Shown: piece after piece, positions 53,738-61,773 of the stretch
Numbering within the stretch: the first letter of the stretch is position 1
Layout of the letters: every line of letters begins with the position of its first letter
Assembly: GCA_963555835.3 (NCBI GenBank)
Contig: CAUVWZ020000002.1
Coordinates: 310,001-374,000, forward strand
From: JAPUME01 sp027294185
Lineage (GTDB): Bacteria; Acidobacteriota; Terriglobia; UBA7540; JAPUME01
Direction of reading: 5' to 3'
Length of the DNA: 64,000 nt
Position numbers and translations under genes: made by a program
Notes under the pieces: model-generated
The model's input: only the letters and a program-made list of their open reading frames with translations
Told to the model about the DNA's origin: nothing
Database searches by the model: none

Positions 53738-54865
53738 ATGAGAAAAGGAAAATCGCAGAAAACTCCTCGTGTTCGAGCGGGCACTCGACGAGCCTTCGGC
53801 GCCCTTTTGACCGCTGCGCTGTTTGCCGGCCTGGTGGTTCTCTTTCCAGGGGCTCAGGAAAGAGGGTCCGGGGCGCAGGATACCGCAGGGACGGTCCGGG
53901 TGGAGACTCGGGTCGTGAACGTCCTGGCCGTGGTGAGGGACCGGAATGGGAGGCTGGTCAAAGACCTCAACCGTGAGGACTTCGAGATCCGCGAGAACGG
54001 CGTGCGGCAGAAGGTCCGCTACTTCTCCCGTGAGACGGACACTCCCCTGACGATCGGCCTGTTGATCGACACCAGCGGCAGTGTGCGTAATGTTTTGGAG
54101 ATCGAAAAAGACCAGGCCAAGCTCTTCTTGAGCCGCGTGCTGAGGCCGAGTGACCTGGCCTTTGTCATCAATTTCGACCTGGAGGTAACCTTGCTCCAGG
54201 ATTTCACCAACGATATGCGGGATTTGTCGGAAGCGATCGACTCCGTGATGATTAACACTGGGGGCACGCTGCCGGTGTCGAGACCGGGAAGTTATCCGGG
54301 GCGGCGACGGTTTCCTATGCAGGGGGGGTATCCTATACCTGCGCCGGGCCGCTTTCCCGGACCCAGCACCAGACCCTCCCCGATTCCACCCACCTTCCCG
54401 GGACGCTCCCCTGCTGGTACGCTTCTCTACGATGCAGTTTATCTCTCGGCCACCGAACAGATCACCGACGAGGTGGGGCGCAAGGTGCTGATCCTGCTTT
54501 CCGACGGGCAGGACCAGGGGAGCCGGACGGAGCTCTCCTCCGCCATCTCGTCCGTGCAGAGGGCCGACACCGTCATCTATTCTCTTTCCATTTCCGATCG
54601 GGGCGCATTCGGGAGGGGTCGCGGAGAATCCGCGCTGAGGAGGCTCAGCCGTGACACCGGCGGGCGCGTCATCAAGGTGGGGAAGCCGAAGGATATGGGA
54701 GCCGCTTTTGACCAGATCGCCGAGGAGCTCCGTTCGCAGTACAGTTTAGGCTACAGTCCGTCGAGCAAGAAAGACGGGGTGGGATTTCGAAAGATCGAGG
54801 TCCGCGTTCGTGGCGGTAAATTCAAGGTGCAGGCCCGCCGTGGTTATTATCCTCGCCGTCGTTAG
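53738..54865 (+). CDS. Secreted VWFA-related acidobacterial protein (TIGR03436 type)
   Basis: Matches the family of exported proteins with a von Willebrand factor A domain that is expanded in acidobacteria. A signal/anchor lies at residues ~18-38 (FGALLTAALFAGLVVLF). The family signature follows: VRVETRVVNVLAVVRDRNGRLVKDLNREDFEIRENGVRQ. The VWA domain starts near residue 100 with the metal site DTSGS and has a Pro/Gly-rich insertion (about 175-225), then LLSDGQDQGS and SQYSLGYSPS near the end. 375 residues. Function is unknown; presumed protein-binding at the cell surface. A tandem heptamer repeat covers its stop. Confidence 0.9.
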   Translation: MRKGKSQKTPRVRAGTRRAFGALLTAALFAGLVVLFPGAQERGSGAQDTAGTVRVETRVVNVLAVVRDRNGRLVKDLNREDFEIRENGVRQKVRYFSRETDTPLTIGLLIDTSGSVRNVLEIEKDQAKLFLSRVLRPSDLAFVINFDLEVTLLQDFTNDMRDLSEAIDSVMINTGGTLPVSRPGSYPGRRRFPMQGGYPIPAPGRFPGPSTRPSPIPPTFPGRSPAGTLLYDAVYLSATEQITDEVGRKVLILLSDGQDQGSRTELSSAISSVQRADTVIYSLSISDRGAFGRGRGESALRRLSRDTGGRVIKVGKPKDMGAAFDQIAEELRSQYSLGYSPSSKKDGVGFRKIEVRVRGGKFKVQARRGYYPRRR

Positions 54866-54886
54866 TCGTTAATCGTTAATCGTTAA
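54859..54886. repeat. 4 x 7-bp tandem repeat at the VWFA gene stop
   Basis: TCGTTAG followed by three TCGTTAA units, head to tail. The TAG stop codon of the VWFA gene is inside the first unit. All units carry TTA/TAA triplets, so the array adds stop codons in several frames. Confidence 0.85.
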
Positions 54887-55033
54887 TGGATGAGAACGAG
54901 ATACCATCTTTATCTCTTTCTCCTCCCCTTCTTCCATCCTTCTAACTGAGCGTTGCGGCAACCCTGTCCGTCCCGCTCTGCCGGCCATTGCCTGGTACCG
55001 CATTCCCCCTAAAATTTCTTCCTGCAGGAGCGC

Positions 55034-55063
55034 TTGCATTCCTATCGACTCGTTCGAGACAAT
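55034..55063 (+). promoter_or_regulatory. Possible promoter of the deoxyribosyltransferase-like gene
   Basis: TTGCAT (55034-55039), 18 bases, GACAAT (55058-55063) on the plus strand, 84 bases before the chosen start. Boxes are imperfect. Confidence 0.35.
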
Positions 55064-55147
55064 AGGACGGTATCCCTGCACGCGAGCGCATTGGGGTCCC
55101 CGTGGAGCATGATGCAGTTCGGCGGCGGGATAGGAGGAGGGAAAACG

Positions 55148-55666
55148 ATGCTGGCCTTCTTGTGTGGAGGTATGGAGTTCGCGCCGGAGCATGGCCGCGA
55201 ATGGCGAAAGGATCTGGGGGAATGGCTCCTTCAGAATCTGAATCATCAGGCCTACGATCCCACTCAGGAGGCTCGGCGCATCCTATCCGCCGAAGAGCTG
55301 GACGGATTGGACCGGTGGAAGCAGAACGACCTTGTACGCTTTCGCCGGGTGATGCGTCACATCATCAACCATGATCTGGATGTCATGGCCCATCGAGCCG
55401 ACTACGTCGTCTGCTACTGGGACCGGGCTGCGGCTCGAGGAGGGGGCACTCAGGCGGAATTGACCGCGGCTTACCGCAAGAGCCTGCCCATCTATCTGGT
55501 AAGCGAAATTCCGGTGTCCGAAATCAGCGGTTGGGTCCTCGGGTGTGCCGACCATGTAATCTCCGGGTTTGAAAAACTGAAGGAATGCTTGAGAAGCGCT
55601 TATGGAAGCTTTCCCCGGCAGGAGCGATTCTGGGATCCTACCTCGCCCCGGCAGACCTTTAAGTAA
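55148..55666 (+). CDS. Nucleoside 2-deoxyribosyltransferase-like protein
   Basis: Resembles the nucleoside 2-deoxyribosyltransferase fold, which cleaves or exchanges N-glycosidic bonds. The start ATG at 55148 (MLAFLCGGMEFAPEHG) has AGGAGG 7 bases upstream and fits the family, whereas an upstream ATG at 55034 overlaps the promoter and reads non-conserved sequence. Family features are LCGGMEFA at the N-terminus, DPTQEARRI, IINHDLDVMAHRADYVVCYWD with an acidic active-site region, GGGTQAELTAA and the ISGWVLGCADHVI block. 172 residues. The cognate substrate is unknown. Confidence 0.75.
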   Translation: MLAFLCGGMEFAPEHGREWRKDLGEWLLQNLNHQAYDPTQEARRILSAEELDGLDRWKQNDLVRFRRVMRHIINHDLDVMAHRADYVVCYWDRAAARGGGTQAELTAAYRKSLPIYLVSEIPVSEISGWVLGCADHVISGFEKLKECLRSAYGSFPRQERFWDPTSPRQTFK

Positions 55667-55728
55667 AGGTGCCCCAGGCGGTTGCCGATGTTTGAGTCAG
55701 CAGTGAGCGCGGATTCAGGAGGCTTGAG

Positions 55729-56115
55729 ATGAGAGGCAGCGGAATGATCCTGACCGTCCTGGTCGGATTGGCAGTGGGTTATTACGTTTACACTACGCAA
55801 TTCAAGGTGGGTCCGGGCGGAGAGGTGGTTTCCCCGAAAGCCCAGATCGATGCGGTCGGAATTCAGACTGACCTGTTGTCCATCGCGAATGCCGAGCGGC
55901 GCTACCTGGCCTTTCACGGGAGTTATGCGACCGTTGAGCAGCTCCAGCAGGAGGGTTCTCTGCTGTTTTCCGCGACCAATCGGAGAGGCTACAACTTCAT
56001 ATCGGAGATCAACGGCGGAACGGGCTTCCGGATTACGGCGGTACCCGCCGACTCGACCGCCGAGGGGTGGCCCTCGTTTTCGATCGACCAGAACATGCAG
56101 GTAACCCGTAGGTAG
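55729..56115 (+). CDS. Small membrane-anchored protein with pilin-like tail
   Basis: 128 residues, unrecognised family. Residues 5-22 form a membrane helix (GMILTVLVGLAVGYYVYT) after a short basic start. The rest is a soluble domain with IQTDLLSIANAERRYLAFHGSYATVEQLQQEG, which resembles the alpha-beta part of type IV pilin-like or GspH-type proteins, followed by RRGYNFISEINGGTGFRIT. The prepilin cleavage motif (G/AFTLIE) is absent, so it is not a clear pilin. Likely periplasmic facing. Confidence 0.55.
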   Translation: MRGSGMILTVLVGLAVGYYVYTTQFKVGPGGEVVSPKAQIDAVGIQTDLLSIANAERRYLAFHGSYATVEQLQQEGSLLFSATNRRGYNFISEINGGTGFRITAVPADSTAEGWPSFSIDQNMQVTRR

Positions 56116-56197
56116 AGGGACGGGCAGCCGCCGTCGATCCGACGATGTCGGTGGGGCGGTCCTTCCCCCTTAAACTCTCCCTTTTCCCGGTGGCCAA

Positions 56198-57172
56198 TTG
56201 CCGATTTCCGAATTCCCTTTAACAGCGTGGCGGTGGGTTCTTTCGCAATTTGTCAGGAATCACCAACTGCGTCCCTTCTGGCGGTTCTTGAGCTCGGGGA
56301 CGTTGTCTCAAATGTTGTTTCTCGGCTCGAGTTTTGCGGTCGTGCAGGGGGCCTATATCCTGGGATGGCAGCCGGACCTCCACACACGCATCCTGACGGC
56401 ATCCCTGCTCCAACTGGCGCTTCTTCTGGCACTGTTCAAGGCCTTCACGGTCCTGTTGGAAGACAAGCCGCTGGGCTCCATAGGGATCTATCCTCACTCT
56501 CGATGGGCCTGGGAACTGGGCGTCGGTATCGGGCTGGGTTTGCTGTTGATCAGCGGCGCTGTAGGCATCCAAATCGCCCTGGGCATGGCGGAGCTCGATT
56601 TCAATTCCGGCGAAATCTGGAATCTGCTCCCTTCAGGCTTGTTCTTCGTCTGCCTGTTTGGGGCTTCTGCGGCGAATGAGGAGCTTGCCTTCCGAGGGTA
56701 CCCTTTCCAGCGCCTGGTCGAATCCATCGGCAGGTATGGTGCGACCGGAGTGCTATCGGCTCTGTTCGGGTTTGTGCACTGGTTGAATCCTCACCACACC
56801 TGGATTTCGACCCTGAACACGATGCTGGTCGGCGTGGCCTTCTGCATGGCCTACCTGCGGACCCGCTCGCTCTGGCTTCCGACAGGACTCCATTTTTCCT
56901 GGAACCTGTTTCAAGGCTTCGGTTTCGGTATCCCGGTCAGCGGCTATGAGTTGCCCCGGAGCCTTTTCCGGGTTCGGGTAGAAGGGGCGGAATATTGGAC
57001 CGGCGGGGCCTATGGGCTGGAGGGGAGTTTGGTCGCTACGGTTGTAATCTTGCTTCTGATGGCGTACCTTGGAAGTAGCAAAAGCCTTTATGTGACGGGA
57101 GATATGAGGATGCTCCTCGAAAACGGAATGCCGGTCGGTAACGCCGAGGGCCGGATATTTCCGGGGGGTTAG
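56198..57172 (+). CDS. CPBP-family intramembrane metalloprotease
   Basis: CPBP (Abi) proteases are glutamate/histidine membrane enzymes related to Rce1. About seven hydrophobic segments span 324 residues. The active-site motif 1 is EELAFRGYPFQRL (EExxxR), motif 2 is FGFVHWLNP (FxxxH) and motif 3 is LHFSWN (HxxxN). The start is uncertain: TTG at 56198 has no clear ribosome site. The substrate is unknown. The last 40 residues are not conserved in other family members I know. Confidence 0.82.
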   Translation: MPISEFPLTAWRWVLSQFVRNHQLRPFWRFLSSGTLSQMLFLGSSFAVVQGAYILGWQPDLHTRILTASLLQLALLLALFKAFTVLLEDKPLGSIGIYPHSRWAWELGVGIGLGLLLISGAVGIQIALGMAELDFNSGEIWNLLPSGLFFVCLFGASAANEELAFRGYPFQRLVESIGRYGATGVLSALFGFVHWLNPHHTWISTLNTMLVGVAFCMAYLRTRSLWLPTGLHFSWNLFQGFGFGIPVSGYELPRSLFRVRVEGAEYWTGGAYGLEGSLVATVVILLLMAYLGSSKSLYVTGDMRMLLENGMPVGNAEGRIFPGG

Positions 57173-57201
57173 GTGTTCTGGCGGGAGAGGTCCGTCGTAC
57201 C

Positions 57202-58023
57202 ATGAATCGCCTTTTCGTAGTGCTCATCGGGGTGCTGGTGATCCCGGTTTCCGCTTTCGGAGCGGAGAGAATCGGCGAGAAAGCTCGCCTTACCCTGGTG
57301 CGCGATCTCACAAGCGCAACGGCTGTCGCCAAGCTTGCCATTCCCGGCGGTAAGCACGGATTTTTCCTCGCTTCCGACGGGAAGATCGACGAGGAAAAAA
57401 ACGAGATCGAATTCCGAATTCGCGGTCGAGCGATGAACCCCGGCACACCCATCCAGATTACCAAGGTGCGCTTCAAGGGAAATCGAATCCTCCTCGACAT
57501 CAACGGGGGAGGGAAAAGCGGAAAGAAATGGTACCGGCGAATCCGCATGACCACGGGGAGGGGCACCATGTCGCAGCCTATCAGCTCCAAAGATTCGCAT
57601 GCGGCCGCCTCCGGAGCGTTCGTGAACCTGGTTTTTCCCGGTCCGATTCCCGACCTTACCGTGGCCGAGTTCAAGAAACTTCTGGACCCGATCCTGGACT
57701 TTGAACGCCGTTCCCCCACGACCCTTTATTCCCCGCGAATTCCGGAAAAGTATAAAGAGGCCATTCGCAACCATGAAGTTCTGGTGGGCATGAACCGCGA
57801 TTCCGTCCTTTCCTCGAAAGGAACTCCGGACCGTCAAATCCGCGAGTTTCGCGGCGGTATTGAATTCGAGGAGTGGATTTACGGAGTGCCGCCGAATACG
57901 GTTTTTGTTACCTTCGACGGGGACATCGTTTCCCAGGTGAAAATTTACACTGCCCCAAAGGACCCTGCCGCCCCGCTGGCCGACGAATCGCTCGAGAGCC
58001 GCTCTACGGGCGAGGAGTCCTGA
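57202..58023 (+). CDS. Exported protein of unknown function, BamE-like C-terminus
   Basis: 273 residues. A signal peptide covers residues 1-20 (NRLFVVLIGVLVIPVSAFGA, cleavage near AFGA). The N-terminal domain (RLTLVRDLTSATAVAKLAIPGGKHG to GGKSGKKWYRRI) is not a family I can name. The C-terminal part (residues ~185-245: NHEVLVGMNRDSVLSSKG, then EFEEWIYGVPPNTVFVTFDG) resembles the SmpA/BamE fold, which in E. coli BamE binds outer-membrane assembly components. It follows the CPBP gene by 29 bases, so co-transcription is likely. Confidence 0.6.
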   Translation: MNRLFVVLIGVLVIPVSAFGAERIGEKARLTLVRDLTSATAVAKLAIPGGKHGFFLASDGKIDEEKNEIEFRIRGRAMNPGTPIQITKVRFKGNRILLDINGGGKSGKKWYRRIRMTTGRGTMSQPISSKDSHAAASGAFVNLVFPGPIPDLTVAEFKKLLDPILDFERRSPTTLYSPRIPEKYKEAIRNHEVLVGMNRDSVLSSKGTPDRQIREFRGGIEFEEWIYGVPPNTVFVTFDGDIVSQVKIYTAPKDPAAPLADESLESRSTGEES

Positions 58024-58149
58024 TTCCTGATTTCTTGTCCGACCCGCCCTGGCCCTTCCCCAGGCATACCTCTTGCATGTTAGGTGTCATTCTTCGCCGA
58101 TTGGAGGCTGACCCGTGGGAGGATTGTCTTTACCGTGTTCCCTTTCGGT

Positions 58150-58178
58150 TTGACACTTCTGGACCAGGTTCATAAGAT
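58150..58178 (+). promoter_or_regulatory. Promoter of the gapA-pgk-tpiA-secG operon
   Basis: TTGACA (58150-58155), 17 bases, TAAGAT (58173-58178) on the plus strand, 42 bases before the gapA ATG. The fourth perfect TTGACA box in this window with the same spacer length. Confidence 0.75.
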
Positions 58179-58220
58179 AGACGATTCGGCACCAATTCCA
58201 GGCACTCAGCGGAGGCAGTG

Positions 58221-59225
58221 ATGGCTGTAAAAGTGGGGATCAACGGGTTCGGGCGCATCGGAAGGAATCTTTTTCGCGCAGCGGTGGGTGATCGGGAGCT
58301 TGAGATCGTTGCGGCCAATGATATTACGGATCCCAAAACACTGGCGCACCTTCTGAAGTACGATTCGGTTCTGGGAATCCTGTCGGCCGATGTCGGCTAC
58401 GGAGAAGGGGAGCTGAAAATTGACGGGCGCTCACTCAAGATTTTCAAGACCCGGGATCCCGGTGAGATCGACTGGCCATCGCTGGGTGTTGAGGTTGTGG
58501 TGGAGTCCACAGGACTTTTCACTAAGGCTGAAGCCGCAAGGAAGCACCTGCGTGGAAGCGTCAAGAAGGTCATCATCTCAGCCCCGGCAACCAACCCCGA
58601 CGTTACCCTGGTCCTCGGAGTGAATGACGATACCTACAACCCCGCCAAACACAATGTTATTTCCAACGCCTCCTGCACGACCAACTGCCTCGCGCCTGTT
58701 GCGAAGGTGATCCATGAGAAGTTCAAGATCAAAACCGGAGCCATGACGACCATCCACGCCTATACCAACGACCAGCGGACTCTCGATCTGCCCCACAGTG
58801 ATCTGCGGCGCGCGCGCGCAGCGGCGGTGTCGATCATCCCCACCACGACCGGCGCGGCAAAGGCCGTCGGTCTGGTTCTGCCGGAACTCAAAGGGAAAAT
58901 CGACGGTTTCGCCATGCGAGTGCCCACGCCCAACGTTTCTCTGGTGGACCTGGTGGCGTTCGTGGAGAAGAAGACGAACACCGAAGAGGTCAATAAGGAA
59001 TTGAAATCCGCTTCTGAGGGACCCTTGAAGGGCATCATGGAATTCACTGAAGAAGAATTGGTCTCGGTGGATTTCCGCGGCAATCCTCACTCGGCCATTG
59101 TTGATGCCGGGTTCACCAAAGTGATCGACGGCAACTGCATCAAAGTCACCGCCTGGTATGACAACGAGTGGGGATACTCTTGCCGCGTCCGTGACCTGAT
59201 CAAATTCCTCGCCGCCAGGATGTAG
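58221..59225 (+). CDS. gapA: Glyceraldehyde-3-phosphate dehydrogenase, type I
   Basis: Oxidises glyceraldehyde 3-phosphate using NAD and phosphate. NAD-binding INGFGRIGRN at residues 7-16, the catalytic cysteine in ISNASCTTNCLAP near residue 150, and HAYTNDQ plus PTTTGAAKAVGLV in the catalytic domain. The ATG at 58221 has GGAGG five bases upstream, which is preferred over the GTG three bases earlier; 334 residues. First gene of the gapA-pgk-tpiA-secG operon, with a stem-loop after its stop. Confidence 0.97.
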   Translation: MAVKVGINGFGRIGRNLFRAAVGDRELEIVAANDITDPKTLAHLLKYDSVLGILSADVGYGEGELKIDGRSLKIFKTRDPGEIDWPSLGVEVVVESTGLFTKAEAARKHLRGSVKKVIISAPATNPDVTLVLGVNDDTYNPAKHNVISNASCTTNCLAPVAKVIHEKFKIKTGAMTTIHAYTNDQRTLDLPHSDLRRARAAAVSIIPTTTGAAKAVGLVLPELKGKIDGFAMRVPTPNVSLVDLVAFVEKKTNTEEVNKELKSASEGPLKGIMEFTEEELVSVDFRGNPHSAIVDAGFTKVIDGNCIKVTAWYDNEWGYSCRVRDLIKFLAARM

Positions 59226-59231
59226 TCGGGT

Positions 59232-59280
59232 GGCGGGACAGGTTGGGAAGATGATGCGGCCTCCGACACACCTGTCCGCC
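59232..59280. other. Stem-loop between gapA and pgk
   Basis: GGCGGGACAGGT (59232-59243) can pair with ACCTGTCCGCC (59270-59280), 11 base pairs with one bulged G, around a 26-base loop. There is no T run. In other bacteria the gapA-pgk junction is a known site of mRNA processing, so this may set the relative transcript stability. Confidence 0.55.
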
Positions 59281-59300
59281 TCCCGTGTAAACATAGAAGA

Positions 59301-60482
59301 ATGCCAAAAGTTTCCATCCGCGACCTGGACCTTCAGGGTAAGCGCGTTTTCATTCGTGCAGACCTGAATGTTCCTTTAACCGAAAGCGGCGACATAACCG
59401 ACGACAGCCGCATTCGTGCTGTATTCCCCACACTGGAATTGGCGCGGCAGAAGGGCGCTCGTGTGGTCGTCGCATCCCACCTCGGCCGCCCCAGGGGGAA
59501 ACCCAATCCCAGGATGAGCCTTCGTATTGTTGCAAAGCGATTGAGCCAAATATTGGGTTGTGAGGTCGGCTTCGCCACCGACTGCGTGGGGGACGTCGCG
59601 GCTCAGGCCGCTGCCGCTTTGAAGGGCGGTGAAGTCCTGCTGCTTGAAAATCTCCGCTTTCATCCTGAAGAGGAGAAGAACGATCGAGCCTTCGCGGCGC
59701 AACTGGCGGCGCTGGGGGATGTCTACGTGAACGACGCTTTCGGGTCTGCCCACCGCGCCCACGCCTCGACCGAGGCGATTGCACGGCTGATCCCTGTGGC
59801 CGCCGGTGGATTGTTGATGGAGAAGGAACTGGAATATCTGGGCAAAGCGACGCGCAATCCGGCGAAACCTTACGTGGCGATTGTCGGCGGCGCGAAGGTT
59901 TCCGACAAAATCGACCTGCTTCAAAACCTGATCCGGCTTACCGACCGAGTGCTGGTGGGGGGCGCGATGGCCTATACGTTCCTCAAGAGCCGGGGGGGGA
60001 AGGTGGGCGCCTCGCGCGTGGAAGAGGACAAACTGGAGCAGGCTCGGGAGATCCTGACGCATGCCGAAAAGCTCGGCGTAGAGATCAAGCTGCCCTCGGA
60101 CCACGTTATCTCAGACCGGATCGATGCGACGGGAAAAGCGCAGCTCGCCTCCACCATTCCCGATGGCATGATGGGGGTGGACATCGGACCCGAGACGCGG
60201 CGAGACTTTGCCGACGCCATCGGGAAAGCCCGCACCATCGTTTGGAACGGGCCGATGGGAGTCTTGGAAGTGGATCAGTTTGCGGAAGGCACCCTGGCCG
60301 TTGCGCGGGCCGTGGCCGCCTCTTCCGCCGTTTCGATTGTCGGCGGCGGCGATTCGGTGGCTGCGATTGCCAAAGCCGGCGTAGGGTCGAAGATTTCACA
60401 CATTTCGACAGGGGGCGGAGCGTCGCTTGAGTTTCTGTCCGGATTGAAACTGCCCGGCGTCGAAGCCCTGCCCGAAAAATAA
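59301..60482 (+). CDS. pgk: Phosphoglycerate kinase
   Basis: Makes ATP from 1,3-bisphosphoglycerate. RADLNVPL (substrate site) near residue 18, SHLGRPRGK near residue 57, RFHPEEEKN, NDAFGSAHRAHAS, the hinge IVGGAKVSDKI and the C-terminal GGGDSVAAI and STGGGASLEFL ATP site. 393 residues, normal. Located 76 bases after gapA. Confidence 0.97.
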   Translation: MPKVSIRDLDLQGKRVFIRADLNVPLTESGDITDDSRIRAVFPTLELARQKGARVVVASHLGRPRGKPNPRMSLRIVAKRLSQILGCEVGFATDCVGDVAAQAAAALKGGEVLLLENLRFHPEEEKNDRAFAAQLAALGDVYVNDAFGSAHRAHASTEAIARLIPVAAGGLLMEKELEYLGKATRNPAKPYVAIVGGAKVSDKIDLLQNLIRLTDRVLVGGAMAYTFLKSRGGKVGASRVEEDKLEQAREILTHAEKLGVEIKLPSDHVISDRIDATGKAQLASTIPDGMMGVDIGPETRRDFADAIGKARTIVWNGPMGVLEVDQFAEGTLAVARAVAASSAVSIVGGGDSVAAIAKAGVGSKISHISTGGGASLEFLSGLKLPGVEALPEK

Positions 60483-60510
60483 TTTAGAATTCCCCAGCGG
60501 GAGAAACTCT

Positions 60511-61269
60511 ATGGCGACGAGACGTCCTTTTTTTGCCGGTAACTGGAAGATGTTTAAGACGGGCGGGCAGGCGGCGGAATTTGTGCGGGACTTTGCGCCG
60601 TTGGTTAAGAACTCTGACCACTGCGATATCGTGCTGGCACCGCCGTTCACGGCTCTGGAGGCGGTTCGGACGGCGATGGAAGGAACAAACATCGAATTGG
60701 CCGCGCAAAACGTCCACTGGGAAAAAGAGGGGGCTGAGACGGGTGAGGTCTCCGGGTCGATGCTGGTGGCCGCCGGGTGCCGCTACGTCATCATCGGCCA
60801 CTCGGAGCGGCGGCATCACTTCGGCGAGTCGGATGAAGCCGTTCACAAGAAGGTGAAAGCCTCTCTGGAGGAGGGGTTGTTGCCCATTGTTTGCGTGGGT
60901 GAAACCCTGAGGGAACGCGAAGGCGATGAAACACAAAAGGTCCTCGAACGACAATTCAACGGGGGACTGGCCGGGTTGACCCCCTCTGAGTTTTCTCGTA
61001 TCATTGTTGCCTACGAGCCCGTGTGGGCAATCGGCACCGGAAAGACGGCCACGCCGGAGATGGCCGAGGAAGCTCATGCGTTGCTTCGCGGGTTGACCCG
61101 CAAGGCGCAGGGAGAGCCGATGGCTGAGCAGCTTCGCATCCTTTATGGTGGCAGCGTCAAGCCGGATAGCGTTTCCGGCCTGATGGCGCAGGTTGACATT
61201 GACGGAGCGTTGGTGGGCGGCGCCAGCCTGAAACCCGATTCGTTCGCCGCCATTGTGAATCACCGTTAG
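60511..61269 (+). CDS. tpiA: Triosephosphate isomerase
   Basis: Interconverts dihydroxyacetone phosphate and glyceraldehyde 3-phosphate. FAGNWKMFKT (the Asn/Lys active-site pair) is at residues 8-17, the catalytic histidine in IIGHSERR, and the catalytic glutamate in AYEPVWAIGTGKTA, the phosphate loop at GGSVKPD. 252 residues. It is 29 bases after pgk. Confidence 0.97.
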   Translation: MATRRPFFAGNWKMFKTGGQAAEFVRDFAPLVKNSDHCDIVLAPPFTALEAVRTAMEGTNIELAAQNVHWEKEGAETGEVSGSMLVAAGCRYVIIGHSERRHHFGESDEAVHKKVKASLEEGLLPIVCVGETLREREGDETQKVLERQFNGGLAGLTPSEFSRIIVAYEPVWAIGTGKTATPEMAEEAHALLRGLTRKAQGEPMAEQLRILYGGSVKPDSVSGLMAQVDIDGALVGGASLKPDSFAAIVNHR

Positions 61270-61286
61270 CGAAGGAGGAGAAGGGT

Positions 61287-61613
61287 TTGCCGGATATTGT
61301 CATGACGCTGGTTACCGTAGTTCACGTGTTTACCTGCTTACTGATCATTCTGATCGTTATGGTGCAGGGAGGAGGGAACGTGGACATCACGGCGGCCTTT
61401 GGAGGGGCCTCACAGACGGCTTTCGGACCGCGGGGCAGCGTGACCATGCTGCACAAGGCTACCTGGACGCTGGCCGTGATTTTCGTCCTGACCTCGATTA
61501 CGCTGGGAGTTTGGGCGAGCAAGGGCTCTTCCGGGTCCATTCTCGAAGGGTCTCCGGCAGCGACGGAGGCGCCGGCGCCGGCGGAACCTGAAACTCCTCC
61601 CGTCGAGCCATAA
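61287..61613 (+). CDS. secG: Preprotein translocase subunit SecG
   Basis: Small subunit of SecYEG that aids protein export. Two membrane helices (VVHVFTCLLIILIVMVQGGG and TWTLAVIFVLTSITLGVW) flank the SecG-type loop AFGGASQTAFGPRGS. A Pro/Ala/Glu-rich tail ends the 108 residues. A start at the TTG at 61287 with GGAG six bases upstream fits; an ATG 15 bases later is possible. It commonly follows tpiA in acidobacteria and Firmicutes. Confidence 0.93.
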   Translation: MPDIVMTLVTVVHVFTCLLIILIVMVQGGGNVDITAAFGGASQTAFGPRGSVTMLHKATWTLAVIFVLTSITLGVWASKGSSGSILEGSPAATEAPAPAEPETPPVEP

Positions 61614-61646
61614 ATTTTATTAGAAACGTGCCCCCCATGTTTTCTT

Positions 61647-61733
61647 GCGGAAGTGGCGGAATTGGCAGACGCACCAGCTTGAGGGGCTGACGCTTGCAAG
61701 AGCGTGGGGGTTCGAATCCCCCCTTCCGCACCA
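61647..61733 (+). tRNA. tRNA-Leu, anticodon GAG
   Basis: 87 bases including an encoded CCA. Acceptor GCGGAAG (61647-61653) pairs with CTTCCGC (61723-61729); the T-arm reads GGGGGTTCGAATCCCCC. The anticodon loop TTGAGGG gives GAG, which reads leucine CUC and CUU codons. A long variable arm is present, as expected for a class II leucine tRNA. A T6 run follows the CCA and might act as terminator. Confidence 0.95.
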
Positions 61734-61773
61734 TTTTTTCATATTCCTCCGTCAAGCAGTTCGCCACAAGACT

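Noticed and set aside
54859..54886. CRISPR-like array
   Set aside because: Units are only 7 bases with no spacers; it is a simple tandem repeat.
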